A stretch of DNA of 64,000 nt from an uncultured beta proteobacterium (lineage in GTDB: Bacteria; Pseudomonadota; Gammaproteobacteria; Burkholderiales; Rhodocyclaceae): NCBI GenBank assembly GCA_903848955.1, contig CAINHS010000007.1, positions 62,001-126,000 of the forward strand, given 5' to 3'. The notes under the pieces are model-generated. The model was given only the letters and a program-made list of their open reading frames with translations. It was not told where the DNA came from and ran no database searches. This document shows positions 12,097 through 22,800 of the stretch, piece after piece (position 1 is the first letter of the stretch; each line of letters begins with the position of its first letter). A program made the translations under genes and the position numbers.

Positions 12097-12783
12097 ATGC
12101 CGCTACCAATGAAGCCGATCCGCTCCGTCACCCTCGACCTCGACGGCACCCTGGTCGACACCATCCCCGATCTGGCGGCGGCCGCCAACGCCATGATGCT
12201 CGAGCTGGGACGGCCGCAATATGCCATTGACACCGTCGCGGCATTTGTCGGTCGCGGCATCCCGACGCTGGTCCAGCGTTGCCTGCCCGATCTCGATGCC
12301 GACGCCCTGACGCTGGCGCAGGATATCTTCCGCCGCCATTACGCCGTCGAGAACGGTCGCCGCTCGGCGCTCTTTCCCGGCGTGCTGGAGGGTTTGCTGG
12401 CCTTCCGCGAGGCGGGTCTGCGCATGGCCGTGATCACCAACAAGGCAGCGGCATTCACCGCACCGCTTTTGCTCGCCACGCAGTTGGCGCCCTGGTTCGA
12501 TTTTGCGCTTTCGGGCGACAGCCTGCCGCAAAAGAAGCCGCACCCGATGCCGCTGTTGCACGCCTGTCAGCGCTTCGGCAACCCGCCCGCGGAAAACCTG
12601 CACATCGGCGATTCGCGGCATGATGCTGCGGCCGCGCGTGCCGCCGGTTGTCCGGTGTTCCTGGTGCCCTACGGCTACAACGAGGGCGAAGACGTGCAAG
12701 GAATCGACTGCGATGCTATAGTCGCGTCACTGGCAGACGCTGCCCGTCGCATCACAAGTCCCGGGAATAGAGAAATAGCCTGA
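12097..12783 (+). CDS. gph: Phosphoglycolate phosphatase (HAD family)
   Basis: 228 residues. It dephosphorylates 2-phosphoglycolate. HAD motifs are complete: DLDGTLVDTIPDL (motif I, nucleophile Asp), VITNKAA (motif II), the KKPHP motif III (lysine), and IGDSRHDAAAARAAG (motif IV). The cap domain length fits Gph. Start ATG 12097; ATG 12109 is an alternative, and neither has a strong Shine-Dalgarno. Its position just before trpE is the common rpe-gph-trpE arrangement. Confidence 0.93.
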   Translation: MPLPMKPIRSVTLDLDGTLVDTIPDLAAAANAMMLELGRPQYAIDTVAAFVGRGIPTLVQRCLPDLDADALTLAQDIFRRHYAVENGRRSALFPGVLEGLLAFREAGLRMAVITNKAAAFTAPLLLATQLAPWFDFALSGDSLPQKKPHPMPLLHACQRFGNPPAENLHIGDSRHDAAAARAAGCPVFLVPYGYNEGEDVQGIDCDAIVASLADAARRITSPGNREIA

Positions 12784-12784
12784 C

Positions 12785-12856
12785 ATGCTCCACAACAACC
12801 TGCAAATGACAAGGAAACACGCCCTCGGGGCGGAGGCCTGGCCCTGGCGGCCCTGA
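12785..12856 (+). CDS. trpL: Candidate tryptophan leader peptide
   Basis: A 23-codon frame between gph and trpE ends ...EAWPWRP-stop, with two Trp codons (12839-12841 and 12845-12847) three codons from the end. Trp is rare, so two closely spaced Trp codons in a short frame just before trpE suggest a leader for ribosome-mediated attenuation. After it lie mutually exclusive pairings: GTCGGC 12860-12865 with GCCGAC 12898-12903, and GAGCC 12896-12900 with GGCTC 12905-12909, plus GGCGC/GCGCC at 12863-12879. No T-run follows the last hairpin and the ribosome site is weak, so control could act on translation or the match could be chance. Confidence 0.4.
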   Translation: MLHNNLQMTRKHALGAEAWPWRP

Positions 12857-12951
12857 CTCGTCGGCGCTATTTGAGCGCCTGATTCCTTCGCGCCGGAGCC
12901 GACAGGCTCGCGCATCTGTCCTTGCAGTACATGTATTTGTGGAGTTCCCCC

Positions 12952-14451
12952 ATGACCGAATCCGATTTCAACCGCCTTGCGGCGGAGGGCTACAACCGTA
13001 TCCCGGTAACGCTCGAGACCTTCGCCGACCTCGACACACCGCTGTCGATCTACCTCAAGCTGGCCAACGACCCCTACTCCTACCTGCTCGAGTCGGTGCA
13101 GGGTGGCGAGCGTTTCGGCCGCTATTCCTTCATCGGCCTGGCCGCCAGCACCCGCATCGCCGTGGCCGACGGCGCCATCATGCTGCTGACCGGCAACCGC
13201 GTTGCCGAGCGGCGCGACCACACCAACCCGCTGAGTTACATCAGCGAGTTCATGGCCCGCTTCAAGGTGCCCGACCTGCCCGGTCTGCCGCGCTTCTGCG
13301 GCGGTCTGGTGGGCGCCTTCGGCTATGACACGGTGCGCTACATCGAGACCAGGCTGGCGCGCAAGAAGATGCCCGACCCCCTCGGCGTGCCGGACATCCT
13401 GCTGCTGCTGTCGGAAGAAATCGCCATCGTCGACAACCTCTCCGGCAAGCTGACCCTGGTGGTCTACGCCGAACCGGGCTTTCCCGGTGCGTGGAAGCAG
13501 GCGCAAGCCAGGCTCAAGGAACTGCTGGCGAAACTGCGCGCACCGGTGGCGATTCCGCCTGAAGTGCAGGCGGAGTCGGCGGCCGCCGTCTCCGAGTTCG
13601 GCGAAGAGGCTTTCAAAGCGGCGGTGCGGCGCGCCAAGCAATACATCCTCGATGGCGACGTCATGCAGGTGGTGCTGTCGCAGCGCATGAGCAAGCCTTT
13701 CGCTGCCAGCCCCCTGGCGCTGTACCGGGCCCTGCGCACGCTGAACCCCTCGCCCTACATGTTCTATTTCAATTTCGAGGATTTCCATGTCGTCGGCGCC
13801 TCGCCGGAGATCCTGGTGCGACTCGAAGACCAGCAGGGGGAAATGCGCGGCAAGAAGCGCGTCACGGTGCGGCCCATCGCCGGCACCCGCAAGCGCGGCG
13901 CCACCGCGGCGGAGGACGCAGCGCTGGCCGCCGACCTGCTGGCCGATCCGAAGGAACGCGCCGAGCACCTGATGCTGCTCGACCTCGGCCGCAACGACAT
14001 CGGCCGCGTGGCAAAGACCGGCACGGTCAAGGTCACCGACCGCTTCATCATCGAGCGTTACTCCCATGTCATGCACATCGTCTCCAACGTCGAAGCCGAA
14101 CTGAAGGACGACGAAGGCGCCCCCGGCGTGCTCAAGGCCACCTTCCCGGCAGGCACGGTCTCCGGCGCGCCGAAAGTGCGGGCCATGGAAATCATCGACG
14201 AACTGGAACCCTCGAAGCGCGGCATCTACGCCGGCAGCGTGGGCTATCTGGGCTTCAACGGCGACATGGACCTGGCCATCGCCATCCGTACCGCCGTCAT
14301 CAAGGACGGCCGGATCCACGTCCAGGCCGGTGCCGGCATCGTCGCCGACTCCGACCCGGACTCGGAATGGCAGGAGACGCTGAACAAGGCGCGCGCCCAG
14401 TTGCGCGCCGCCGAGATGGCCGAAGCCGGCCTCGACACGCGTTTCGAGTAA
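12952..14451 (+). CDS. trpE: Anthranilate synthase component I
   Basis: 499 residues. It converts chorismate to anthranilate using ammonia delivered by TrpG, the first committed step to tryptophan. The start is ATG 12952 with GGAG at 12941-12944; the encoded [19 protein letters not shown] is the usual N-terminus for this group. The LLES element ([21 protein letters not shown]), which forms the tryptophan feedback site, is present. The chorismate-binding core shows [18 protein letters not shown], and [19 protein letters not shown]. It heads trpEGDC. Confidence 0.96.
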   Translation: MTESDFNRLAAEGYNRIPVTLETFADLDTPLSIYLKLANDPYSYLLESVQGGERFGRYSFIGLAASTRIAVADGAIMLLTGNRVAERRDHTNPLSYISEFMARFKVPDLPGLPRFCGGLVGAFGYDTVRYIETRLARKKMPDPLGVPDILLLLSEEIAIVDNLSGKLTLVVYAEPGFPGAWKQAQARLKELLAKLRAPVAIPPEVQAESAAAVSEFGEEAFKAAVRRAKQYILDGDVMQVVLSQRMSKPFAASPLALYRALRTLNPSPYMFYFNFEDFHVVGASPEILVRLEDQQGEMRGKKRVTVRPIAGTRKRGATAAEDAALAADLLADPKERAEHLMLLDLGRNDIGRVAKTGTVKVTDRFIIERYSHVMHIVSNVEAELKDDEGAPGVLKATFPAGTVSGAPKVRAMEIIDELEPSKRGIYAGSVGYLGFNGDMDLAIAIRTAVIKDGRIHVQAGAGIVADSDPDSEWQETLNKARAQLRAAEMAEAGLDTRFE

Positions 14452-14456
14452 ATGTC

Positions 14457-14675
14457 ATGAACCACAGAGACACAGAGGCACAGAGAGACCCATTGACAGA
14501 GCAAGTCATTGGATGCGCGATCGAAGTTCATCGGGCGCTCGGTCCCGGACTTCTCGAATCGGCATATGAAGAATGTCTGGCATTGGAACTTGGGCTCAGC
14601 GGAATTGCCACCGGGCTGTTGATCAACTTCAATGTCCCCGTACTCAAACATGGCCTAAGGAGAATGAAGCTATGA
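14457..14675 (+). pseudogene. Internally deleted GxxExxY protein gene inside an inverted-repeat element
   Basis: The frame encodes MNHRDTEAQR, then LTEQVIGCAIEVHRALGPGLLESAYEECLALEL, the hallmark start of the GxxExxY family (GPGLLESAY), and jumps after residue 49 to ATGLLINFNVPVLKHGLRRMKL, the typical family C-terminus. Family members are about 125 residues; only 72 remain, so about 50 residues of the core are lost in frame. The MNHRDTEAQR start is encoded by the left inverted repeat itself. It lies between trpE and trpG and belongs to the inverted-repeat element family. Confidence 0.8.
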
Positions 14676-14715
14676 GATTATTTCGGCTTTTCTCTGTGCC
14701 TCTGCGTCTCTGTGG
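14462..14715 (+). mobile_element. Inverted-repeat element copy A (carries GxxExxY remnant)
   Basis: 25-bp ends at 14462-14486 and 14691-14715 are inverted copies with one mismatch (CCACAGAGACACAGAGG... against its complement). The outer right flank GTGAAAGG at 14715-14722 supplies the only purine-rich ribosome site for trpG (GTG 14731). The same ends recur at 15301-15420, 21517-21580 and 25929-26003. No target duplication is apparent for this copy. Confidence 0.75.
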
Positions 14716-14730
14716 TGAAAGGTTTGCATC

Positions 14731-15300
14731 GTGCTATTGATGATAGATAACTACGACAGCTTCACCTACAACCTGGTGCAGTACTTCGGCGAGCTCGGCG
14801 AGGACGTCAAGGTGTTCCGCAACGACGCGATTACCATCAAGGAAATCGCCGCCATGAAGCCGGCCCGCATCGTCGTCTCGCCCGGTCCCTGCTCACCGGC
14901 GGAAGCCGGCATCTCGGTGGCGGCAATACGCGAATTCGCCGGCAGGATTCCGCTGCTCGGCGTCTGCCTCGGCCATCAGAGCATAGGCGCGGCCTTCGGC
15001 GGCGAGATCGTGCATGCCAAGCAACTGATGCACGGCAAGACCTCGCCCGTCAGTCACGCAGGCCAGGGCGTCTTCGCCGGCCTGCCGGATCCGCTGACCG
15101 TCACCCGTTATCACTCGCTGGCGATCCGGCGCGAATCGCTGCCGGCCTGCCTCGAAGTCACGGCCTGGACGGACGACGGCGAGATCATGGGCGTGCGCCA
15201 CCGCGAGTTCGATGTGGAAGGCGTGCAGTTCCATCCCGAATCGATACTCACCGAATGCGGCCACGACCTGCTGCGGAATTTTCTTCAATCAAAACCATGA
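14731..15300 (+). CDS. trpG: Anthranilate synthase component II (glutamine amidotransferase)
   Basis: 189 residues, GTG start. It hydrolyses glutamine to supply ammonia to TrpE. Motifs: [20 protein letters not shown], oxyanion-hole [16 protein letters not shown], nucleophile Cys in [12 protein letters not shown], and the catalytic His-Glu in GVQFHPESI. In many bacteria the same protein also serves p-aminobenzoate synthesis as PabA. Its ribosome site derives from the edge of element A, and its stop lies in the 10-bp repeat flanking element B. Confidence 0.95.
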   Translation: MLLMIDNYDSFTYNLVQYFGELGEDVKVFRNDAITIKEIAAMKPARIVVSPGPCSPAEAGISVAAIREFAGRIPLLGVCLGHQSIGAAFGGEIVHAKQLMHGKTSPVSHAGQGVFAGLPDPLTVTRYHSLAIRRESLPACLEVTAWTDDGEIMGVRHREFDVEGVQFHPESILTECGHDLLRNFLQSKP

Positions 15301-15420
15301 ACCACAGAGACACATCCCCCAAGGGAACTTCCTTCGGGGCGGAGGCACAGAGCAATTCGTTGAGAATTCTCGTTGTTGCTCTTCCTCTGTGTCTCTGTGC
15401 CTCTGTGGTGAAAGGACTTT
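15301..15420 (+). mobile_element. Inverted-repeat element copy B, splitting trpG from trpD
   Basis: The left end (ACCACAGAGACACA at 15301) and right end (CTCTGTGCCTCTGTGG up to 15408, then TGAAAGGACTTT) are inverted copies like those of copy A. A 10-bp direct repeat AAAACCATGA lies at both edges (15291-15300 and 15421-15430), consistent with a target-site duplication. The interior is non-coding and includes a small palindromic CCCCAAGG...CTTCGGGG stretch. GTGAAAGG near the right end acts as ribosome site for trpD. Confidence 0.75.
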
Positions 15421-15426
15421 AAAACC

Positions 15427-16452
15427 ATGATCACCCCCCAGGAAGCGCTACAGCGCACCATCGAACACCGCGAAATCTTCCACGACGAAATGCTGCACCT
15501 GATGCGGCAGATCATGAAGGGTGACATCTCGCCGCTGATGGTCGCGGCCATCCTCACCGGACTGCGCGTGAAGAAGGAAACCATCGGCGAAATCTCCGCC
15601 GCGGCGATGGTCATGCGCGAACTATCGACCAAGGTCGAGACGCCGCACAACCCGCATTTCGTCGACATCGTCGGCACCGGCGGCGACGGCGCGCACACCT
15701 TCAACATCTCCACCGCGTCGATGTTCGTCGCCGCGGCGGCGGGCGCCACGGTGGCCAAGCACGGCAACCGCAGCGTATCGTCGAAGTCCGGCTCGGCCGA
15801 CGTGCTGGAGGCACTGGGCGCGAAGATCAGCTTGAGTCCGCAGCAGGTCGGCGAATGCATCGAAACCATCGGCTGCGGCTTCATGTTCGCGCCGAACCAC
15901 CATCCGGCGATGAAGAATGTCGCCCCGGTGCGGCGCGAAATGGCGGTGCGCACCATTTTCAACATCCTCGGGCCGCTCACCAACCCGGCCGGTGCGCCGA
16001 ATACCCTGATGGGCGTGTTCCATCCCGACCTGGTCGGCATTCAGGTGCGGGTAATGCAGCAGCTCGGCGCCGATCACGTGCTGGTGGTGTGGGGCAAGGA
16101 CGGCATGGACGAGATTTCGCTCGGCGCCGCGACCCTGGTCGGCGAGTTGCGGAACGGCAAGATCTCGGAGTACGAAGTTCATCCCGAAGACTTCGGCCTG
16201 TCGATGGTCTCCAACCGCACGCTGCGCGTCGCCGATGCCGTCGAATCGAAAGCGATGCTGATCGACGCGCTGGAAAACAAGCCCGGCACCGCCCGCGAGA
16301 TCGTCACCCTGAATGCCGGCGCCGCGCTCTATACCGCCAATCTGGAAGACTCGATCGGCGCCGGCATCAAGCGCGCACGCGAGGCGATTGCCGGCGGCGC
16401 GGCGCGGAAAAAGCTCGACGAGTTCATCTCCTTTACCAACAAGTTCTCCTGA
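15427..16452 (+). CDS. trpD: Anthranilate phosphoribosyltransferase
   Basis: 341 residues. It transfers phosphoribose from PRPP to anthranilate. The PRPP loop [48 protein letters not shown] and LGPLTNPA are all in place. The ATG at 15427 sits inside the right copy of the 10-bp direct repeat that flanks element B, indicating that the start once overlapped the trpG stop. It overlaps trpC by TGATG. Confidence 0.96.
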   Translation: MITPQEALQRTIEHREIFHDEMLHLMRQIMKGDISPLMVAAILTGLRVKKETIGEISAAAMVMRELSTKVETPHNPHFVDIVGTGGDGAHTFNISTASMFVAAAAGATVAKHGNRSVSSKSGSADVLEALGAKISLSPQQVGECIETIGCGFMFAPNHHPAMKNVAPVRREMAVRTIFNILGPLTNPAGAPNTLMGVFHPDLVGIQVRVMQQLGADHVLVVWGKDGMDEISLGAATLVGELRNGKISEYEVHPEDFGLSMVSNRTLRVADAVESKAMLIDALENKPGTAREIVTLNAGAALYTANLEDSIGAGIKRAREAIAGGAARKKLDEFISFTNKFS

Positions 16453-17240
16453 TGTCCGACATTCTCGACAGGATCCTCGCCGTCAAGCGCGAGGAAGTCG
16501 CAGCGGCTGCGGCACAACGGCCGCTGGCGGTGGTCCGCGCCGACGCCGCAGCGCAACCGGCGGCGCGTGATTTCGTCGGCGCGATGCATTCAAGAATCGA
16601 CTCCGGCAGTAGCGCCATCATTGCCGAAATCAAGAAAGCCAGTCCGTCGCAGGGCGTGATCCGGGCCGATTTCCGCCCGGCGGAACTCGCCGCGGATTAC
16701 CAGCAGCACGGCGCCGCCTGCCTTTCGGTGCTGACCGACAGCCGGTTCTTTCAGGGTTCGCCGGCCTACCTCCGCGAAGCGCGCGAAGCCTGTTCGCTGC
16801 CGGTGCTGCGCAAGGATTTTCTGGTCGATCCCTGGCAGGTGTTCGAGGCCCGGGCCATGGGCGCAGATGCCATCCTGCTGATCGTCGCCGCCTTGTCCTT
16901 AACGCAGATGCAGGAGATGGAATCCATCGCTCATGCCCTTGGCATGGCGGTGCTGGTCGAATGCCACGACGCCGCCGAGCTGGATATCGCCCTGCAGCTG
17001 ACGACGCCGCTGATCGGCATCAACAACCGCAACCTGCGCAGCTTCGAGGTCAGCCTCGACACCACCCTGGCGCAGCTCGGCCGCATTCCCGCCGGGCGCA
17101 TGGTGGTGACCGAGTCCGGCATCCGCACGCCGGCAGATGTGGCACTGATGCGCACGCGTGGCGTGCATGCCTTCCTCGTCGGTGAAGCCTTCATGCGCGC
17201 GGATTCACCGGGCGCGGAACTGGCCCGGCTGTTCGCCTAG
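16452..17240 (+). CDS. trpC: Indole-3-glycerol phosphate synthase
   Basis: 262 residues, start set by the TGATG overlap with trpD (ATG 16452). It closes the indole ring from CdRP. Motifs: [31 protein letters not shown] (catalytic Lys), [39 protein letters not shown], and ITESGI-like [11 protein letters not shown]. It is the monofunctional form; trpF, trpB and trpA are not in the window. It converges with the next gene, overlapping by 4 nt. Confidence 0.95.
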   Translation: MSDILDRILAVKREEVAAAAAQRPLAVVRADAAAQPAARDFVGAMHSRIDSGSSAIIAEIKKASPSQGVIRADFRPAELAADYQQHGAACLSVLTDSRFFQGSPAYLREAREACSLPVLRKDFLVDPWQVFEARAMGADAILLIVAALSLTQMQEMESIAHALGMAVLVECHDAAELDIALQLTTPLIGINNRNLRSFEVSLDTTLAQLGRIPAGRMVVTESGIRTPADVALMRTRGVHAFLVGEAFMRADSPGAELARLFA

Positions 17241-18808
17241 CAGGCCTTGCAGTCGATCAGCATCAGGGACACATCGTCATGGGGCGACTTGTCGCCCATG
17301 TGCCGCGCCAGCGCCTGCTTTACCGATTCCAGGCGCTGCGCTGCCGCTGCAGCCGGGGCCAGGGCCAGGGCCGCAGCCAGTTGCTCATAGCCGAAGTCCC
17401 TTCCGTCTTCATTCTCGGCCTCGAGCAGGCCATCGGAAAACAGCACGAAATTATCGCCGGGCTGCAGGGCAATGCTCTCGGTCCGCGACGAGACCTCGTC
17501 ACTGACGTCGATGCCCAGCGGCAAATGGTCTGAGACCATGCGACGCCTGACCCGGCCGGCGGCGTCGAGCAACAGCAAATCGGGTGTGCCGCCCACCCAC
17601 ACATCAGCGTGTTTGCCGTTGGCGGCGATGCGCAAAGCAGTAGCGGCAACGAAATAACCGACAGGCAGCGTGGCCTGCAACTGACGGTTGACTTCATGGA
17701 TGATCAACGCCAGCGCCACACCCGTCTCGCTCATGCTGTAGAACACCGACAACACCGGCAGGGTGCAGATCGCCGCGCCGAGACCATGACCGGTGGCGTC
17801 GGCCAGAAAAACGTAGAGATCGCCTTCACGGTCGCGCGTCGCCGCAACAATGTCGCCGCTGAAATTCTCTGCCGCAGCGACCCAGTAGCTGACGCTGGCG
17901 TCGTTGAGGCCTGCGCGCTGCATTTGCCGGCTGAGAATCGTCTGCGCCAGGGCGGTGATCGATTGCTGGGCATCGTGATAGTCCTGCAGGCGCTGTGCGC
18001 TCTCGCGCTGCAGGCGCTCCGACGCGGCGCGCTCGGTGACATCATGCAGCAGGCCGACGAACTGGCGGCGACCGGCAACGCACATTTCGCTGACCCCGAT
18101 ATCCAGCAGGAAAACCTCGCCATTCCTGCGCCGGCCGCTAACTTCCCTCTGGCCGATGCCGGGAATGCGCGGCGCGCCGCCCCCGACATCGTGCGCCCGA
18201 TAGCCGTCGTGCTGGCTGCGGTGGGTCTCGGGCATCAGCAGGGAGAGGTTCTGACCGATCATTTCGCCCGGCGCATAGCCGAACATTTTCTCCACCGCCG
18301 GATTGACCGACAGCATCAGCCCGGAGTCATCAATCACAATGACGCCATCCACCAGATTGTCGGAGATCGCCGCTGCGCGCTGGCGCTCTTCATCAAGGCT
18401 GCGCTGCATCAGCAGGGTTCGCGTGGTGGCCCGCAGCTTGGCATCGAGCACGACATAATTGACCGGCTTGGGCAAGTAGTCGTCGCCACCGGCATCGAGT
18501 CCGGCGACCAGGCTTTCCTCGTTGTCCAGTGCCGAAACAAACAATACCGGAACCCAATGTTCGCCGGCCAGAGCCTTGATGCGGCGCGTCGCCTCATAGC
18601 CGTCCATCACCGGCATCATGACATCCATCAGCACCAGATCGGGCGCTTCACGCTCAAATGCCGCCACCGCCTGCGCGCCGTCCTCCGCCAATACCACGTT
18701 GTGGCCCAGCCTGCGCAGGAAGACCGTCAATATCATGCGATTGGTTTCGGTGTCGTCGACCACCAGAACCTTCAGCGGCATCCGGGCGGCGTTCTTGTCG
18801 GCGGTCAT
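17237..18808 (-). CDS. Response regulator with PAS and PP2C/SpoIIE phosphatase domain
   Basis: 523 residues. An N-terminal REC domain (about 12-128, phospho-Asp62 in [13 protein letters not shown]) is followed by a PAS domain (about 150-265, [20 protein letters not shown]) and a SpoIIE/RsbU-type serine phosphatase (about 310-521) with [22 protein letters not shown] and [11 protein letters not shown] metal-binding motifs. Such proteins dephosphorylate an anti-anti-sigma STAS protein in partner-switching systems when the receiver is phosphorylated. The downstream-paired gene upstream on the same strand (18845-19759) encodes the matching kinase-type partner. Confidence 0.92.
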   Translation of the reverse strand: MTADKNAARMPLKVLVVDDTETNRMILTVFLRRLGHNVVLAEDGAQAVAAFEREAPDLVLMDVMMPVMDGYEATRRIKALAGEHWVPVLFVSALDNEESLVAGLDAGGDDYLPKPVNYVVLDAKLRATTRTLLMQRSLDEERQRAAAISDNLVDGVIVIDDSGLMLSVNPAVEKMFGYAPGEMIGQNLSLLMPETHRSQHDGYRAHDVGGGAPRIPGIGQREVSGRRRNGEVFLLDIGVSEMCVAGRRQFVGLLHDVTERAASERLQRESAQRLQDYHDAQQSITALAQTILSRQMQRAGLNDASVSYWVAAAENFSGDIVAATRDREGDLYVFLADATGHGLGAAICTLPVLSVFYSMSETGVALALIIHEVNRQLQATLPVGYFVAATALRIAANGKHADVWVGGTPDLLLLDAAGRVRRRMVSDHLPLGIDVSDEVSSRTESIALQPGDNFVLFSDGLLEAENEDGRDFGYEQLAAALALAPAAAAAQRLESVKQALARHMGDKSPHDDVSLMLIDCKAC

Positions 18809-18844
18809 GTCCGGTCTCGTTTCAGGAAAGTTCCGGCAGGCAAT

Positions 18845-19759
18845 TCACTGACGGCTTTCAGGCTGCGGCGCAGCAGAAATCGTGGCGACCACGATGTTGC
18901 CGCGCTCGCGGTACTCAAGGGCGGCGAAACTGATCTGCCGGGCCATGGCTATGCCGCGTCCATTGGGATGGAAGGCCCGCTCCGGATCGAAATCGAGATA
19001 GCGCTGCCAGTCGAAGCCGGCGCCCTCGTCGCTGACGACAAAGGTCAGCTGGTCGGCCGCGCGGCGGAAGACTACCCGCGCCCGCCGCGCACCCAGCACC
19101 GGATCGGCCAGACGCTTTTCGACTTCGCTCGCCCAGGTATCGTTGCGCCGCATCTCGGACTTTTCGGCATAGCTGATGCCGAGATTGCCATGCTCGACGG
19201 CGTTAACCAGCAACTCCGAGAGCCCCATGGCCGCCAGCGCCGGGTTGGGACAGAGACCGGCGAGAGACAGGGCAAGGTCGGCCGCATGCGTCAGGGTGCT
19301 GAATTCGAATTCGGCGAATTCCATCAGTTCAAGAACGGCAAGCCGGTTGCGCACCGCGCGATGCGCCGCCTCGCGCTCTTCGACGTCGGCCAGCGCCGCG
19401 TGCACAATCGCCAGAAGATCGCGCGGGGCATAGGGCTTGGGCAGGTAATACCAGGCACCGGCGGCGACGCCTTCGGCGATGTCCCGCGATGACCCGGCCG
19501 CCGACTGCATGATCACGGGGATCTCGGCAAAGCGCGGCTCGAGCTTGATGCGCTTGAGCAGTTCGATGCCGTCCAGCACCGGCATCATGCGGTCGAGCAG
19601 GACCAGATGCGGCGGCAGTTCGGCGGTCAGCATGGCCTGCCAGGCCAGTTCCCCGTTGACCGCAGTGCTGACGGTATAGACCGGATCATCGAGCACATCG
19701 CCGATGATCTCCAGATTCATTGGTTCGTCATCGACGACCAGGATGCGCCACTGAGCCAT
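18845..19759 (-). CDS. Response regulator with RsbW-like HATPase domain
   Basis: 304 residues. REC at about 4-122 with phospho-Asp56 (VLLDRMMPVLDG), then a GHKL ATPase of the anti-sigma/serine kinase type at about 170-295: N box SELLVNAVEHGN, and GRGIAMARQIS. It probably phosphorylates a STAS partner and opposes the phosphatase encoded 36 nt downstream. A receiver on both the kinase and the phosphatase implies control by two-component phosphorylation. No stand-alone STAS gene or sigma factor is adjacent. Confidence 0.88.
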   Translation of the reverse strand: MAQWRILVVDDEPMNLEIIGDVLDDPVYTVSTAVNGELAWQAMLTAELPPHLVLLDRMMPVLDGIELLKRIKLEPRFAEIPVIMQSAAGSSRDIAEGVAAGAWYYLPKPYAPRDLLAIVHAALADVEEREAAHRAVRNRLAVLELMEFAEFEFSTLTHAADLALSLAGLCPNPALAAMGLSELLVNAVEHGNLGISYAEKSEMRRNDTWASEVEKRLADPVLGARRARVVFRRAADQLTFVVSDEGAGFDWQRYLDFDPERAFHPNGRGIAMARQISFAALEYRERGNIVVATISAAPQPESRQ

Positions 19760-19845
19760 GGGCGAATCCTACCTTGAAATGGCATTCCGCAAAACGCGAA
19801 ACGTGTCCCGCTTGCGCCCGCTGATGACGCCGCGCTGCGCCGCGA

Positions 19846-22800
19846 CTATGCCGCGGGCTGAAGCCTGGTTTTCATTGCCGCGTAGTAGAGCACCGGGATC
19901 ACCACCAGGGTCAGCACGGTGGACACGAAGATGCCGAAGATCAGCGACAGGGCGAGGCCGGCGAAGATCGGGTCATCGACGATGAACAAGGCGCCGAGCA
20001 TGGCGGCGAGCCCGGTGAGGACGATGGGCTTGGCGCGAATCGCCGCTGCCTGGATCACGGCCTCGGCGAAATCCATGCCGCCGGCCACCTGCTCGTTGAT
20101 GAAGTCGACCAGCAGGATCGAATTGCGCACGATGATGCCGGCCAGGGCGATCATGCCTATCATCGAGGTCGCCGTGTATTGCGCGCCGAACAGCGCATGG
20201 CCCGGCATGACGCCGATGATGGTGAGCGGGATCGGCGCCATGATGATGAGCGGCACCAGGTAGGACTTGAACTGCGCCACCACCAGCAGATAAATCAGGA
20301 TCAGGCCGACGGCGTAGGCAGCGCCCATGTCGCGGAAAGTCTCGTACGTCACCTGCCATTCGCCGTCCCACTTCAGCGAGTAACCCGCGTACGGATCTTT
20401 CGGCTGATGGAAGAAATACTGCTCCAGCGCCAATGGCGCGAAGCGCTGTTCAGTCACCCCCTTTCCCGGAAAGGGGGCCGGGGGGAAAGCCGTCTCCAAT
20501 TGCCTTTGTATGGCAAACATGCCATACAAAGGCGAATCGAGCTTGCCGCCCATGTCGCCGGTAACGAACACGACCGGCAGCAGATCCTTGTGGTAAATCA
20601 CTTTCTCGCGCAGCGTGTGCCTGATCTCGACCACTTCGGAGACCGGCACCATCTGCCCGTCACGACCGCGCAGCTTGAGTTTCAGCAACTGGTCGATGCT
20701 GTTCTGGCGCTCCGCCGGGAGGACGATGCGCACCGGAATTTCGTACTTTGCGTCACCGTCATGCACCGGCGTCACATCCTCGCCGGAAAGCCCCAGGCGC
20801 ACCACATCGACAATGTCCTTCTGCGCCACGCCGAGCAGTGCCGCCTTGGCCTGGGCCACGCGCAATACCAGCTTCTCCGCATCCGCGTCCACCGTGTCGT
20901 CCACGCCGACAATGTCTGCCGTGCTCTCGAAAGCCGCGCGCACCTGCTTCGCCACTGCGATCTGTCCGGCATAGTCGGGGCCGTAGATTTCGGCGACGAT
21001 CGGCGACATCACCGGCGGTCCCGGCGGCACTTCGACCACCTTGGCATTGCCGCCATGCTTCCTGGCAACGGCAACCACCCGCTCGCGCACCGAGACGGCA
21101 ATCTCGTGGCTCTGGCGGTGACGATGTTTCTTGTCCACCAGGTTGACCTGGATGTCGCCCATTTCCGGTGCCGTGCGCAAATAATACTGGCGCACCAGGC
21201 CGTTGAAGTTGATCGGGCTGGCCGTTCCGGCATAGGCCTGATAGTCGGCGACCTCCTCCACCTGAGCGATCTCGGCCGAGATTTCGCGCAGCACGGCGGC
21301 GGTAGCCTCGAGCGGGGTGCCGACCGGCATGTCAAGCACGATCTGGAACTCGCTCTTGTTGTCGAAGGGCAGCATCTTGAGCACCACCAGCTTGACCAGG
21401 CCGAGGCTGACCGAGGCCAGGATGGCCGCCAGAATGCCCAGCCACAACTTGCGCCGCGCCGCCTTGCCGGTCTGCGGATCGAGCAGCGGCGTCATGATGC
21501 GGCGGAAAAACCTGTCAGCCACAGAGGCAGAAGTAGAAGCGTGAAAGCCTTTCTCTGTGCTCTCTGTGTCCTCTGTGGCTAAATGGGGCTTCATCAGCTT
21601 CAACGCCAGCCACGGGGTAATGACAAAGGCAATGGCGAGGGAAATGAACATGCCCATCGAGGCATTGATCGGGATCGGGCTCATGTACGGCCCCATCAGG
21701 CCGGTGACGAACGCCATCGGCAGCAGCGCCGCGATGACGGTAAAGGTCGCCAGAATGGTCGGGCCGCCGACTTCATCCACCGCCGGCGGGATGATCTGCC
21801 ACAGCGGCTTGTCGGGTTGCAGCAGGTGCCAACGATGGATGTTCTCGACCACGACTATGGCGTCGTCGACCAGTATGCCGATCGAGAATATCAGGGCAAA
21901 CAGGGATACCCGGTTGAGGGTGAAGCCATACGCCCAGGAGGCGAACAAGGTCGCCGCCAGGGTCAGACTCACCGCCGCGCCGACGATCACGGCTTCGCGC
22001 CGGCCCAGCGCAAACAGCACCAGCAATACGACGAAGGCGGTGGCGAACACCAGCTTGCCGATCAACTTCTGCGCCTTGTCGGTGGCCGTCGCACCGTAAT
22101 TGCGCGTCACCGTGAATTCGACGCCGTCGGGAATCACCGTGCCCTTGAGCGCTTCGGCGCGCGCGATCACGGCTTCGGCGACGTCGGCGGCGTTGACGCC
22201 GGGCTTCTTCGAAACCGACAGCGTCACCGCCGGAAACTCGGCCTTGCGATCACCGTGCCAGACATAACTCACCGGCTGGTCGGCGCCGTCAACCACCTGG
22301 GCAACGTCGGCCAGGTACACCGGCCTGGCATCGAAGACACCCACCACCAGGCGCCTGACGTCTGCCGCCGACTCGATATAGGTGCCGGTCTGCACCAGGA
22401 TTTCGCGGTTGCCGCTGACCAGGCGCCCGGCCGGCTGCGAGGCGTTCGACACCTGCAATGCCGCCTTCAGGTCCTGCGCCGTGATGCCGTGCCCGTTCAT
22501 GCGGTCGGCATCCATGACGACGCGAATCACATGGCCGGGGCCGCCGATGGTCGCCACGTCGCGCGTACCGGCAATGCGCTTGAGATCGATCTCGGCAGCG
22601 CGCGCCACCTGCTGCAGTTCGAAGGCCGAACCCGGCGCCGGACTGTCGGCAACGGCGCTGTGAAAAGTCAGCGTCACGATCGGCACGTCATCGATGCCCC
22701 GGGGCTTGATGATCGGATCCATGACACCGAGGTTGGGCGAAAGCCAGTCGCGGTGGGAATTGATGGTGTCATAGAGCCTGACCAGAGCCTGGATCGGCTC

